Shown piece after piece: positions 1 to 5,594 of a stretch of DNA of 7,155 nucleotides. The DNA lies in the NCBI GenBank assembly GCA_964650405.1, contig CAZYTO010000284.1, forward strand, positions 1 through 7,155, given 5' to 3'. The first letter of the stretch is position 1. Each line of letters begins with the position of its first letter. The stretch comes from CAZYTO01 sp964650405. GTDB taxonomy: Bacteria; Acidobacteriota; Thermoanaerobaculia; Gp7-AA8. Both the position numbers and the translations under genes were made by a program. Below the pieces are notes generated by a model. The model was not told where the DNA came from, made no database searches, and saw nothing but the letters and a program-made list of their open reading frames with translations.

Positions 1-128
1 TAGCGAATGAGAGCCGGGAACTGGGCGGAGACCTCCTCGGGATGGAAACTCGCTCACCGGCCGCTCCACAGCCCGTAGAGTGACGACGGGTGACGCGAGA
101 AGGAAGAGGGGATGGGAACGCGGAGAAA

Positions 129-304
129 GAAGATGTGACCCCTAAGCCGCCCGCCCAGCGCCCAAAAAAGGAAGATGTGACCCCAGTCACCGGGTCAGCC
201 TGCCCCAAAGTAAGGAAGGTGTGACCCAAGTCCAACCCCAACAAAGTAAGGAAGGTGTGACCCCAAGTCCAACCCCCCAAGTCCAACCAGGACCAAGTCC
301 AACC
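129..304. repeat. Cluster of GAAGRTGTGACCCC and CCAAGTCCAACC repeats
   Basis: GAAGATGTGACCCC occurs exactly at 129-142 and 171-184. The variant GAAGGTGTGACCC(C) occurs at 215-227 and 251-264, where it sits in two tandem copies of a roughly 36-bp unit beginning CAAAGTAAGG. CCAAGTCCAACC occurs exactly four times, at 226-237, 263-274, 277-288 and 293-304. A diverged relative (GCTGACCCC) follows near 316-324. All copies point the same way. The array looks like degenerate dispersed intergenic repeat DNA. Similar TGACCCC-type motifs often flank small IS200-like or REP-associated transposases in environmental genomes (my recollection), but no transposase is present here. Confidence 0.75.
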
Positions 305-503
305 AGGAAACGCAAGCTGACCCCAGCAACCGCGCACTCCACCGGATGACAAACTCGTCGCCGCAGACGAGGTCCAGCGTCGGCCTGCACGTCCATCCGA
401 TCGTCGAGTCAGTTACGGAACGGGGCTTCTATGGGCAGCAAGAAGGTGCTGCTGAAGGACGCAACCCGATCGACATCACGCACTTCGGCGATCTTCAGTA
501 TTC

Positions 504-527
504 TCGCTGGTCGCTGTTCGCTGGTCG
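504..527. repeat. Heptamer tandem array TCGCTGK (x3.4)
   Basis: Three consecutive 7-bp units, TCGCTGG, TCGCTGT and TCGCTGG, are followed by a partial TCG. The array lies about 43 bp beyond the stop codon of the minus-strand DUF4440 gene. It has the same period as the arrays near 4345 and 5503 but a different sequence. Confidence 0.65.
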
Positions 528-569
528 TTGACTGCGGCGTCCGTCAGGCCCTCGCGAACCGTCTGAGTT

Positions 570-1025
570 TCAGGAACCTGCGGGGAGCGGCAGCGAGGCC
601 TGGCCGAACGCGTAGCGCCAGCCGCTCTTCGTGCGGACGTAGGTGTCGGAGAACCACAGCTTGTACTCGAACGGTTTGCCGTCGCTCGTTCCCTTCGCCC
701 ACAGCAGGGCGGTAACGACGGCGGTGTCGCCCCAGACGCGGACCTTCTGGTTCGTGTCTTCCTGGTGTTCGTAGACCGAGCTCTTGCTGCGCGCATCGTT
801 CAGCAGGTCGGTCTTGGTGAACGACTTGCCCCGTCCCGTGACGAGGATGAAGTCGTCGGCGAGGATGCGGTCCATGCCGGCGACGTCATTCCTGGCCACG
901 GCGGCTTGGTACTGCGTATCCAGCGCGGCCACGGCCTTCTCGTCATCGGCGGTGGCTGCGTTCGCCTGCGTGGTCAGGACCAGCATCATCGCCGCTGCGG
1001 CCAGATGGACGGACGTTCTGTTCAC
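570..1025 (-). CDS. Exported DUF4440 / NTF2-like (SnoaL-type) protein
   Basis: A 151-residue protein with a signal peptide and one NTF2-like (DUF4440) domain. The N-terminus shows a short basic start, a hydrophobic stretch over residues 7-18 and a likely cleavage after Ala-Asn-Ala (21-23), so the mature protein is probably periplasmic or secreted. The domain spans about residues 25-145 with typical features: an early helix containing LDTQYQAAVARND, the MDRILADDFILVTGRG segment, and a final strand with YVRTKSGWRYAFGQAS. Family members are small cone-shaped alpha+beta proteins, mostly of unknown activity, so no substrate is assigned. The start is GTG at 1025, chosen because a strong GAGGGGGG ribosome binding site (1033-1040) precedes it by 7 nt. 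It lies downstream of the oxygenase gene on the same strand, but a 182-bp gap with a hairpin suggests separate transcription. Confidence 0.88.
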   Translation of the reverse strand: MNRTSVHLAAAAMMLVLTTQANAATADDEKAVAALDTQYQAAVARNDVAGMDRILADDFILVTGRGKSFTKTDLLNDARSKSSVYEHQEDTNQKVRVWGDTAVVTALLWAKGTSDGKPFEYKLWFSDTYVRTKSGWRYAFGQASLPLPAGS

Positions 1026-1032
1026 TCGGAAT

Positions 1033-1040
1033 CCCCCCTC
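1033..1040 (-). promoter_or_regulatory. Shine-Dalgarno of the DUF4440 gene
   Basis: Read on the minus strand, GAGGGGGG lies 7 nt before the GTG start at 1025. It decides the start codon and contrasts with most genes of this window, which have no such site. Confidence 0.6.
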
Positions 1041-1129
1041 GATTCGATCGTGGATCGAGCGGCGAAACTAGCACGAGGGTCCGGGGAGCACGAGGAACGA
1101 GACGGTGAACTCGGCGTGGAGGCATGTAA

Positions 1130-1143
1130 CCGTTCCGGAACGG
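1130..1143. promoter_or_regulatory. Perfect 14-bp palindrome, possible operator
   Basis: CCGTTCCGGAACGG is its own reverse complement. It lies between the oxygenase terminator-like hairpin and the DUF4440 start, about 110 bp upstream of that start. A homodimeric regulator binding here is possible; equally, it could add to the hairpin next to it. Confidence 0.35.
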
Positions 1144-1146
1144 AGA

Positions 1147-1187
1147 AGGCAGCCGGACTCCACACAGAACCTGAAAACCGGCTGCCT
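1147..1187 (-). terminator. Terminator-like hairpin behind the oxygenase gene
   Basis: AGGCAGCCGG (1147-1156) and CCGGCTGCCT (1178-1187) form a perfect 10-bp stem with a 21-nt loop, 20 bp beyond the oxygenase stop codon. On the minus-strand transcript the stem is followed by a modestly U/C-rich stretch (TCTCCGTTCC) rather than a true U-run, so intrinsic termination is plausible but not certain. Confidence 0.45.
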
Positions 1188-1207
1188 CCGCAACTCAGCA
1201 ACCGCAG

Positions 1208-2230
1208 TCAACCCTTCACGGCGTACCCGTCCCCATAGAACTTGCTGGTGATGCTGGTGTGGAACTCGATGGCCTTCACCGGCGGGTACTTCGGCTGCGC
1301 GAAGCACGGCAGGACGTCGAGGAACTCGTCTTCCCAAACGTAGACCGCCATGGGAAAGGACACGCGGATGTCCCGGCGCTGCGCCGGATCGCGCGGCTTG
1401 CTGACGCGGTGCGTGGTGGAGGGGAAGACGTCATTGCTGATGCGCTGCATGTAGTCGCCGGTATTGAGGATGATCGTGCCGTGGGGGGCGGCGACGCGGA
1501 TCCACTTCATGTTGCGGCGGTTGAGGATCTGCAGCCCTTCCGTACGCGGCGCGGGGAGGAAAGTGAAGAGATCGACGTCCTCGTGGCCCAACAGGCGCGC
1601 GGCCCCGGAGGCATCGTCGGCGGCCGAAAGGGGCGGGTAGTAATTGAGACGGAGGCCGAAGTTCGTCCCGGTCAGCTTCGAGTCGTACAGATGCGGATCG
1701 CAGCCGAGGTACTGGAGGAGGCTCTGCATCACCGGGAGGATCAGGGCTTCGTGCGCGTGCACGATTCGCTCGAAGAAGGCCCGGTACTCGACGAGCGGCC
1801 AGAAGTCGCCCCCTTCGAACGCGCGCCGGCAGAACACCCAACCCTCCACGAGGTCGGGGTGCATGTTGCTGGTCTCCTTGACCGGGAAGTAGCCCTGGTT
1901 CACCGAGCCATGGCGCTCGGCGCGATAGCGCATCTTGTCGTCGAGCGAGAGACGGGTGAACATCTCCCGCACCTTCGCCTCGGCCTCGTCGTAGAGGGCC
2001 GGATCGACGCCATGGCCGGAGAGGATGGCGAAGCCGATCTCGCGCAGCGCGTCGCCCAGCTCCTGCGCGAACGTGGGGCTGCGCAGGTCGCAGGTGCGGA
2101 TCACGAAGTCGTCGTCGAACTGGTCCTCTCCCTCCGTTTCGGCGAGGTGATAGCTCTGCCGCTTCTCCACCTGGTCGTAGCGGATGAAGTCCTGGTTCGT
2201 GGCGTGGATGCCTTCTTCCTGCGTCTTCAT
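1208..2230 (-). CDS. 2-oxoglutarate/Fe(II)-dependent oxygenase, isopenicillin N synthase family
   Basis: A 340-residue cytosolic non-haem iron oxygenase of the IPNS/plant-type 2OG dioxygenase superfamily. The N-terminal DIOX_N-like region (about 42-125) contains REIGFAILSGHGV, the characteristic G-F-x-I-x-x-H-G-V/I signature. The C-terminal jelly-roll (about 185-300) carries the complete iron site, His216-Glu-Asp218 (GHEDVDLFTFL) and distal His274 (STTHRV), followed by Arg289-Val-Ser291, the R-x-S pair that binds the 2-oxoglutarate carboxylate. The 56-residue gap between the first and second histidine is normal for the family, so it should be active. The substrate cannot be read from sequence. 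The start at 2230 has no Shine-Dalgarno, but a -10-like TATGCT lies 9 nt upstream. It diverges from the bicupin gene, which suggests shared control. Confidence 0.92.
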   Translation of the reverse strand: MKTQEEGIHATNQDFIRYDQVEKRQSYHLAETEGEDQFDDDFVIRTCDLRSPTFAQELGDALREIGFAILSGHGVDPALYDEAEAKVREMFTRLSLDDKMRYRAERHGSVNQGYFPVKETSNMHPDLVEGWVFCRRAFEGGDFWPLVEYRAFFERIVHAHEALILPVMQSLLQYLGCDPHLYDSKLTGTNFGLRLNYYPPLSAADDASGAARLLGHEDVDLFTFLPAPRTEGLQILNRRNMKWIRVAAPHGTIILNTGDYMQRISNDVFPSTTHRVSKPRDPAQRRDIRVSFPMAVYVWEDEFLDVLPCFAQPKYPPVKAIEFHTSITSKFYGDGYAVKG

Positions 2231-2239
2231 GCGCGATCG

Positions 2240-2245
2240 AGCATA
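2240..2245 (-). promoter_or_regulatory. Putative -10 box of the oxygenase gene (leaderless)
   Basis: TATGCT on the minus strand ends 9 nt before the ATG at 2230. A start site 7 nt downstream of the box would leave an mRNA leader of only about 2-3 nt. No good -35 element is visible. Confidence 0.35.
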
Positions 2246-2278
2246 CGCCCTGGGGGGCGCCAGAGCGCCGGCACATCA

Positions 2279-2284
2279 CATAAT
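2279..2284 (+). promoter_or_regulatory. Putative -10 box of the bicupin gene (leaderless)
   Basis: CATAAT lies 8 nt before the ATG at 2293. The earlier in-frame ATG at 2287 would fall upstream of the predicted transcription start, so it is probably not used. A small dyad (GGCGC 2256-2260, GCGCC 2265-2269) sits between this box and the divergent oxygenase promoter. Confidence 0.35.
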
Positions 2285-2292
2285 GTATGGCC

Positions 2293-2919
2293 ATGGTCGA
2301 GCTCGAGGGCGGATGCCGCGTGACTGCCATGCGCGAGGGTTCACCGGAAGACTCCGGCAACCGGCGCATCTGGCGGCATTTCGAGAGCGTCCTCTCGCTC
2401 CGTGTCGTGGAACTGCGCGGTCCGGCGACGTTCGCGAACGACGCGCACGACGAAGTGCTCTACGACCTGGCGAGGAACGAAGGGATCTACATTCCTGCCG
2501 GCGTCCCGCTGGCGCTCGACGGCCCCGCCACATACGTCAGCTCGCTCACGCCCGCCACGCCGTCCGGGCGGAAGACGGAGCGCCTGACGCTCGCCGATCA
2601 GAAGGTCCAGCACACCGGCGACCGCTGGTACGCAGAGCTCGTGCAGGCCGAGGTGACGCAGTTCGTCGGCTCGATCCCGCCCGGGCGCGCACCCGATCAC
2701 TTTCACCTCTACGAAGAAGTGATCTGCATCCTGGAAGGCGAAGGGATCATGCACGCCGGGGAGTCGGCGACGCCCGTGGCCGCCGGCTCGTGCATCTTCC
2801 TCCCCATCCGCCAGCGTCACTGCCTGGAGAACACGGGCTCAGGAGAGCTTCGTCTCCTCGGCGTCTTCTACCCCGCCGGCAGTCCCGCGGTTCGCTACCA
2901 AGCGGGCCCTAATGGCTGA
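2293..2919 (+). CDS. Bicupin domain protein
   Basis: A protein of 208 residues (210 if the ATG at 2287 is used) with two cupin-like halves. The C-terminal half (about 110-200) holds both cupin motifs. Motif 1 has His136-Phe-His138, Glu142 and Gly149 in the usual spacing; motif 2 has Gly165, Pro171, His176 and Asn180, with Arg in place of the usual Gly after the Pro. These residues can bind one divalent metal. The N-terminal half (about 35-85, DEVLYDLARNEGIYIPAG) keeps the barrel pattern but lacks the histidine set, so it looks structural. Two-domain cupins include dioxygenases, isomerases and ureidoglycine aminohydrolases; nothing here selects among them. The start at 2293 fits the CATAAT box 8 nt upstream; a GTG at 2320 after GAGGGCGGA is the alternative. 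It diverges from the oxygenase gene. Confidence 0.85.
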   Translation: MVELEGGCRVTAMREGSPEDSGNRRIWRHFESVLSLRVVELRGPATFANDAHDEVLYDLARNEGIYIPAGVPLALDGPATYVSSLTPATPSGRKTERLTLADQKVQHTGDRWYAELVQAEVTQFVGSIPPGRAPDHFHLYEEVICILEGEGIMHAGESATPVAAGSCIFLPIRQRHCLENTGSGELRLLGVFYPAGSPAVRYQAGPNG

Positions 2920-2934
2920 CGACAGGCTTTGTGA

Positions 2935-3023
2935 GGAAGGCTGGAAGGCTGAAAGGGCCAAAGCAGCGCTGGAGTATCTTTCAGCCTTCCAGCCTTTCAG
3001 CCTTCGTTTCCAGCCTTTCAAGC
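2935..3023. repeat. Inverted octamer arrays (GGAAGGCT / AGCCTTYC)
   Basis: On the plus strand GGAAGGCT is repeated at 2935-2942 and 2943-2950, followed by GAAAGGGC. After a 22-bp spacer the complement AGCCTTCC/AGCCTTTC/AGCCTTCG runs from 2983 to 3006, with one more unit at 3012-3019. The arms 2937-2955 and 2978-2996 form a perfect 19-bp inverted repeat. The array overlaps the 3' end of the permease gene: its stop codon and last residues are repeat sequence. Confidence 0.8.
2937..2996. terminator. Bidirectional hairpin between convergent bicupin and permease genes
   Basis: A perfect 19-bp stem with a 22-nt loop lies 17 bp beyond the bicupin stop codon and spans the permease stop codon at 2981-2983. 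Either transcript could fold into it. Neither side is followed by a T-run, so it may block read-through or protect 3' ends rather than act as a classical intrinsic terminator. Confidence 0.5.
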
Positions 3024-4318
3024 TCCGGCTTTGAACGGAACGCCGACCACGCGTAGAGCACGCCTCCGATCGCGGACCAGAACAGCAGCAGTTCCACGGA
3101 CGGCCAGGAGATCTGCGTCAACAGCGCCGCCATGCAGAGGATGGACACGACGGCCAGCATGCGCTGCCAGCGCAACGACAGCGTCACCGTCACTTCGCGG
3201 AACAGCTTCGGATTGAGCCGCGGCAACAGCAACAGCGCGACGCTGTGCAGCAGGTAGAGCAGGACCAGGGCATAGACGGCGATGTTCAGCGCCAGCCCGA
3301 TGTGTTTCGTGAGCAGCAGTACCAGCGCGCCGGCGAGGGTAAACGTCAGTCCGATAATCGGCGTCCCGGTTCGGGCCGACACCGCACCGAGCCATCGCGG
3401 TGCCAGCCGGTCCTCGGTCAGCACGATGGCGATGCGCGACGGCACGAGCATCGTGGCGTTGACCGACGTGGTCAGGGCCATGAGCGCGCCGATGGTCACG
3501 AGCGCCGCTGCCCCCATCGGCAGGTAGCCCGCCGCTGCCTCGGTCATCGGCGCCGTCGAGACGCGCAGCCGCTCCGGCGCCAGCGTGCCGAGGCCGACCA
3601 CCGCCATGAGGAAGTAGATGACCAGCGTGGCACTGATGCCGCGTACGAAGACGCGCGGCAGCCGGCGTGTGCTGTCGCTTACCTCCCCCGCCGTCTGGGC
3701 CAGCGACTCGAAGCCGGCGTAGGCGAAGAAGAGCGGCGGAAGGCTGGCCGCGAATCCGCCCGCGCCGTGCGTGAAGAACGGCGTGTACCAGGCGCGGTGG
3801 ATGGCGAAGAGCCCCGGCACGATCAACACGACGAGCGAGACTCCGAGGATGATGCACATCCAGACCTGCAGCCGTCCAAACCAGCGCACTCCGGCCACGT
3901 GGATGACGTAGAAGAAAACGAGCGCACCGACGGCCAGCACGTTCGCATCGACATGCACCAGCGTCTGCGCGTAGTCGGCGAATGCGCCGGCGAGGTAGGC
4001 CAGCGCACCGGTGTAGGAAATGATCTTCAGCCAGGCGCCGATGAAGGCCAGCCCATGGCCGCCGAACGTACGGGAGATGTTCGTGTACTCGCCGCCCGGC
4101 TCACGGCCCAGCGGCGTGGAGAGAAAGACCGAGTACGCCGCGGACGTGGCCAGTACGGCCGGGGCCAGCACGACGTACCCGAGAATGACGCTGGGCCCGG
4201 TGAGCACCCACGCGTCGCCCGTGACCTTGAAGATGCCCGCGCCGATGAGAATGCCCAGCAACGTCGCGTACGACTCGATCGTCCCGAGGTCGCGGCGGAG
4301 GCCGGTCACACGAGTCAC
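2981..4318 (-). CDS. APC superfamily amino-acid/polyamine permease
   Basis: A multi-spanning inner-membrane transporter of about 445 residues, normal for the amino acid-polyamine-organocation family with 12 predicted helices. TM1 carries the unwound substrate-binding motif in LLGILIGAGIF (Gly-Ala-Gly at 26-28), and TM6 carries the hallmark FFAYAGFES (197-205). The substrate cannot be deduced. The open frame extends upstream to 4558, but those 80 codons lie inside the exchanger gene and read as low-complexity Ser/Arg/Pro. The true start is probably GTG at 4318 (or 4309), just before the conserved LRRDLGTIESYATLLG; no ribosome binding site is evident. It follows the exchanger gene by 58 bp and may be co-transcribed. 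The C-terminal tail, about 13 residues rich in Glu, Arg and Leu, is encoded by the octamer repeat and is probably a recent, non-conserved addition. Confidence 0.9.
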   Translation of the reverse strand: MTRVTGLRRDLGTIESYATLLGILIGAGIFKVTGDAWVLTGPSVILGYVVLAPAVLATSAAYSVFLSTPLGREPGGEYTNISRTFGGHGLAFIGAWLKIISYTGALAYLAGAFADYAQTLVHVDANVLAVGALVFFYVIHVAGVRWFGRLQVWMCIILGVSLVVLIVPGLFAIHRAWYTPFFTHGAGGFAASLPPLFFAYAGFESLAQTAGEVSDSTRRLPRVFVRGISATLVIYFLMAVVGLGTLAPERLRVSTAPMTEAAAGYLPMGAAALVTIGALMALTTSVNATMLVPSRIAIVLTEDRLAPRWLGAVSARTGTPIIGLTFTLAGALVLLLTKHIGLALNIAVYALVLLYLLHSVALLLLPRLNPKLFREVTVTLSLRWQRMLAVVSILCMAALLTQISWPSVELLLFWSAIGGVLYAWSAFRSKPELERLETKAERLEG

Positions 4319-4344
4319 CGTAACACAGGAGACACCGGTTGCGT

Positions 4345-4376
4345 GGCGAGCGGGAGGCGGCGAGCGGCGAGCGGCG
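4345..4376. repeat. Heptamer tandem array GGCGAGC (x4.5)
   Basis: Units of exactly 7 bp: GGCGAGC, GGGAGGC, GGCGAGC, GGCGAGC, then GGCG. The array fills most of the gap between the exchanger stop codon (4377-4379) and the permease start (4318). The 14-bp double unit at 4359-4372 recurs exactly, in reverse orientation, inside the exchanger gene at 4891-4904. Confidence 0.75.
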
Positions 4377-5480
4377 TCACGCGGCGGGCAGAAAGTACAG
4401 CGCCACGGCGATGATCGAATACACGGCCAGGAGCTGGACGCCTTCGTACCAATTCGTCTCGCCGTCCATGACCAGGTAGGCGAAGATGGCCACGCCGAGG
4501 CCGACGGCGAGCATCTCGAAGGGCGTGAAGAGCAGATCGAGCGGGTGACCCAGGCCATAGGAGAGGAAGACCAGCAGGGGCGTGACGAAGAGGGCGATCT
4601 GCACGCTCGACTGCATGGAGATGTTCAGCGCCGTGTCCATCTGGTTGCGCATGGCCAGCATCACGGCCGTGGAGTGCTCGGCGGCGTTGCCGACGATGGC
4701 CAGGACGACGAAGCCGAGGAAGACTTCGTTCATGCCCCAGGCCTTCCCCGCGGCGTCGACGGCATGCACGAGCCCCTCGGCCACGACGCCCATGAGGATG
4801 CTGGCCGCGAAGAGCAGCATCAACGAGCGTTTCACACCCCATGGGAGGGGCGAGCTGGAGTCCGAGCCTGCGCCCGGGCCTGATGCTCCCGCTCGCCGCT
4901 CGCCGTCATCCGCCCGCCGCCCTTGTAGCTGGTCCTGGTGCGTCTTGAACGCGAACAGCAGACCGAGGCCGTAGGAGACGATCAGGATTACCGACGTGCC
5001 GATGGAGACGCTGTGGATGAGGCGCGGCTGGTGGGCGGTGCGGAAGAAGAGCGCCGGGACGAGAAACGACGCCACGGCCAGGATGAGCTGCCCGGCTTGC
5101 GACTCCGCGGCGAGGGCATTGAACTTCACCGTCTCTTTTCCGATCCCGCCGAGCAGCATGGACAGACCGGCCACGAAGAGCAGGTTGCCGAGGATCGAGC
5201 CGGCGAACGATGCCCTCACGACGTCCGGGAGCCCGGCCCGGATGGCGAAGATGGCGATGATCAGCTCCGCGAAATTGCCGAACGTGGCGTTGAACAGCGC
5301 CCCGTACGTCGGCCCCATGCGGTGGGCGAGATGCTCGGTGCTCACCCCGATCGCCGCTGCCAGCGGCAACACAGCCAGGCTGGCGAAGACGAACAGCCAC
5401 ACCAGGTTGCCGTGCGTGAACTGCAGCCACAAGGCCACCGGCACCGTCGCATAGAGGACGAACTTCGCGGCGCGCTTCAT
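4377..5480 (-). CDS. cax: Ca2+/H+ antiporter, CAX-type (CaCA superfamily)
   Basis: A 367-residue inner-membrane cation exchanger expected to export Ca2+ (possibly other divalent cations) in exchange for protons. It has the two inverted alpha-repeats that define the CaCA superfamily: alpha-1 with Gly-Asn-Phe-Ala-Glu at 68-72 (FGNFAELIIAIFAIRAGL) and alpha-2 with Gly-Asn-Ala-Ala-Glu-His at 264-269 (VGNAAEHSTAVMLAMRN). The acidic residues in these motifs coordinate the ion. The halves are joined by a hydrophilic linker (about 180-215) that contains a copy of the GGCGAGC repeat and looks disordered. The frame stays open upstream to 5585, but those 35 codons are translated heptamer repeat. The start is set at ATG 5480 (MKRAAKFVLYATVPVALWL). 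It has no Shine-Dalgarno, but TACACT lies 8 nt upstream. Probable first gene of a unit with the permease. Confidence 0.92.
   Translation of the reverse strand: MKRAAKFVLYATVPVALWLQFTHGNLVWLFVFASLAVLPLAAAIGVSTEHLAHRMGPTYGALFNATFGNFAELIIAIFAIRAGLPDVVRASFAGSILGNLLFVAGLSMLLGGIGKETVKFNALAAESQAGQLILAVASFLVPALFFRTAHQPRLIHSVSIGTSVILIVSYGLGLLFAFKTHQDQLQGRRADDGERRAGASGPGAGSDSSSPLPWGVKRSLMLLFAASILMGVVAEGLVHAVDAAGKAWGMNEVFLGFVVLAIVGNAAEHSTAVMLAMRNQMDTALNISMQSSVQIALFVTPLLVFLSYGLGHPLDLLFTPFEMLAVGLGVAIFAYLVMDGETNWYEGVQLLAVYSIIAVALYFLPAA
4891..4904 (-). repeat. GGCGAGC repeat copy inside the exchanger gene
   Basis: Two exact GGCGAGC units on the minus strand, followed by GGGAGC, lie within the region coding for the exchanger's hydrophilic linker and match the intergenic array at 4359-4372. 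They encode part of the Asp-Gly-Glu-Arg-Arg-Ala-Gly-Ala segment. A diverged copy occurs at 6411-6425 in the chorismatase gene. Confidence 0.6.
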
Positions 5481-5488
5481 GGGAGGCG

Positions 5489-5494
5489 AGTGTA
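5489..5494 (-). promoter_or_regulatory. Putative -10 box of the exchanger gene (leaderless)
   Basis: TACACT on the minus strand lies 8 nt before the ATG at 5480, the same spacing as for the chorismatase and bicupin genes. No Shine-Dalgarno separates box and start codon, and no clear -35 is seen. Confidence 0.35.
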
Positions 5495-5502
5495 ACTGGT
5501 GC

Positions 5503-5594
5503 GAGTGCCGAGTACCGAGTGCTGAGGACCGAGTGAGTGCCGAGTGAGTGCTGAGTGCTGCAACTCGGCACTCAGCACTCGGCACTCAGCACTC
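5503..5594. repeat. Inverted heptamer arrays (GAGTGCY / RGCACTC)
   Basis: On the plus strand a left array of 7-bp units (GAGTGCC, GAGTACC, GAGTGCT, GAGGACC, then GAGTGCC and two GAGTGCT, with two interspersed GAGT half-units) runs from 5503 to 5559. A 7-bp spacer follows, then the complement GGCACTC/AGCACTC, twice, at 5567-5594. The 14-bp double unit at 5567-5580 is exactly repeated at 5581-5594. It fills the gap between chorismatase and exchanger genes and supplies the chorismatase stop codon at 5586-5588. Confidence 0.85.
5546..5580 (-). terminator. Hairpin at the chorismatase 3' end
   Basis: Positions 5546-5558 and 5568-5580 form a perfect 13-bp stem with a 9-nt loop, extendable in register-shifted forms because both arms are tandem heptamers. 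It starts 5 bp beyond the chorismatase stop codon on the minus strand. No U-run follows, so its role as a terminator is tentative. Confidence 0.45.

Larger units (their letters stand above)
1..569. other. Gene-poor left flank with repeats; no convincing CDS
   Basis: No recognisable gene lies here. Positions 3-83 on the plus strand are open for 26 codons ending in TGA and could be the tail of a gene entering from the left, but the tail matches nothing I know. A 61-codon plus frame at 346-531 (ATG to TGA) has fairly GC-rich third positions but no recognised motif and no clear ribosome binding site. Positions 129-304 carry the GTGTGACCCC/AAGTCCAACC repeats and 504-527 a heptamer array; both are listed separately. 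The rest is unassigned. Confidence 0.6.

Noticed and set aside
129..304. CRISPR array
   Set aside because: The repeats are short, imperfect and unevenly spaced, with some copies almost adjacent. There are no uniform spacers and no cas genes.
346..531. Possible 61-residue plus-strand small protein
   Set aside because: There is no clear ribosome binding site, no recognised motif, and its end is encoded by the TCGCTGK heptamer array. It could be a gene relic but cannot be supported.
1259..2323. Long plus-strand open frame of 354 codons opposite the oxygenase gene
   Set aside because: It is the antisense shadow of the oxygenase gene in GC-rich DNA. It is rich in Arg, Glu, Val and His with no domain pattern, while the minus strand has complete catalytic motifs.
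3245..4414. Plus-strand open frame of 389 codons opposite the permease gene
   Set aside because: It is a low-complexity Arg/Gln/Asp/His-rich shadow without motifs; the minus strand encodes an obvious 12-helix permease.
4319..4558. Upstream extension of the permease frame to an ATG at 4558
   Set aside because: The 80 extra codons lie inside the exchanger gene in another frame and read as Ser/Arg/Pro-rich low-complexity sequence; conserved permease sequence begins after 4309.
5481..5585. Upstream extension of the exchanger frame to an ATG at 5585
   Set aside because: The 35 extra residues are translated heptamer repeat; membrane protein sequence starts at ATG 5480.
5503..5594. Iteron-type replication origin
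   Set aside because: Heptamer arrays recall iterons, but there is no rep or dnaA gene, AT-rich unwinding region or DnaA box. The arrays sit at gene ends and occur at several loci with different sequences.
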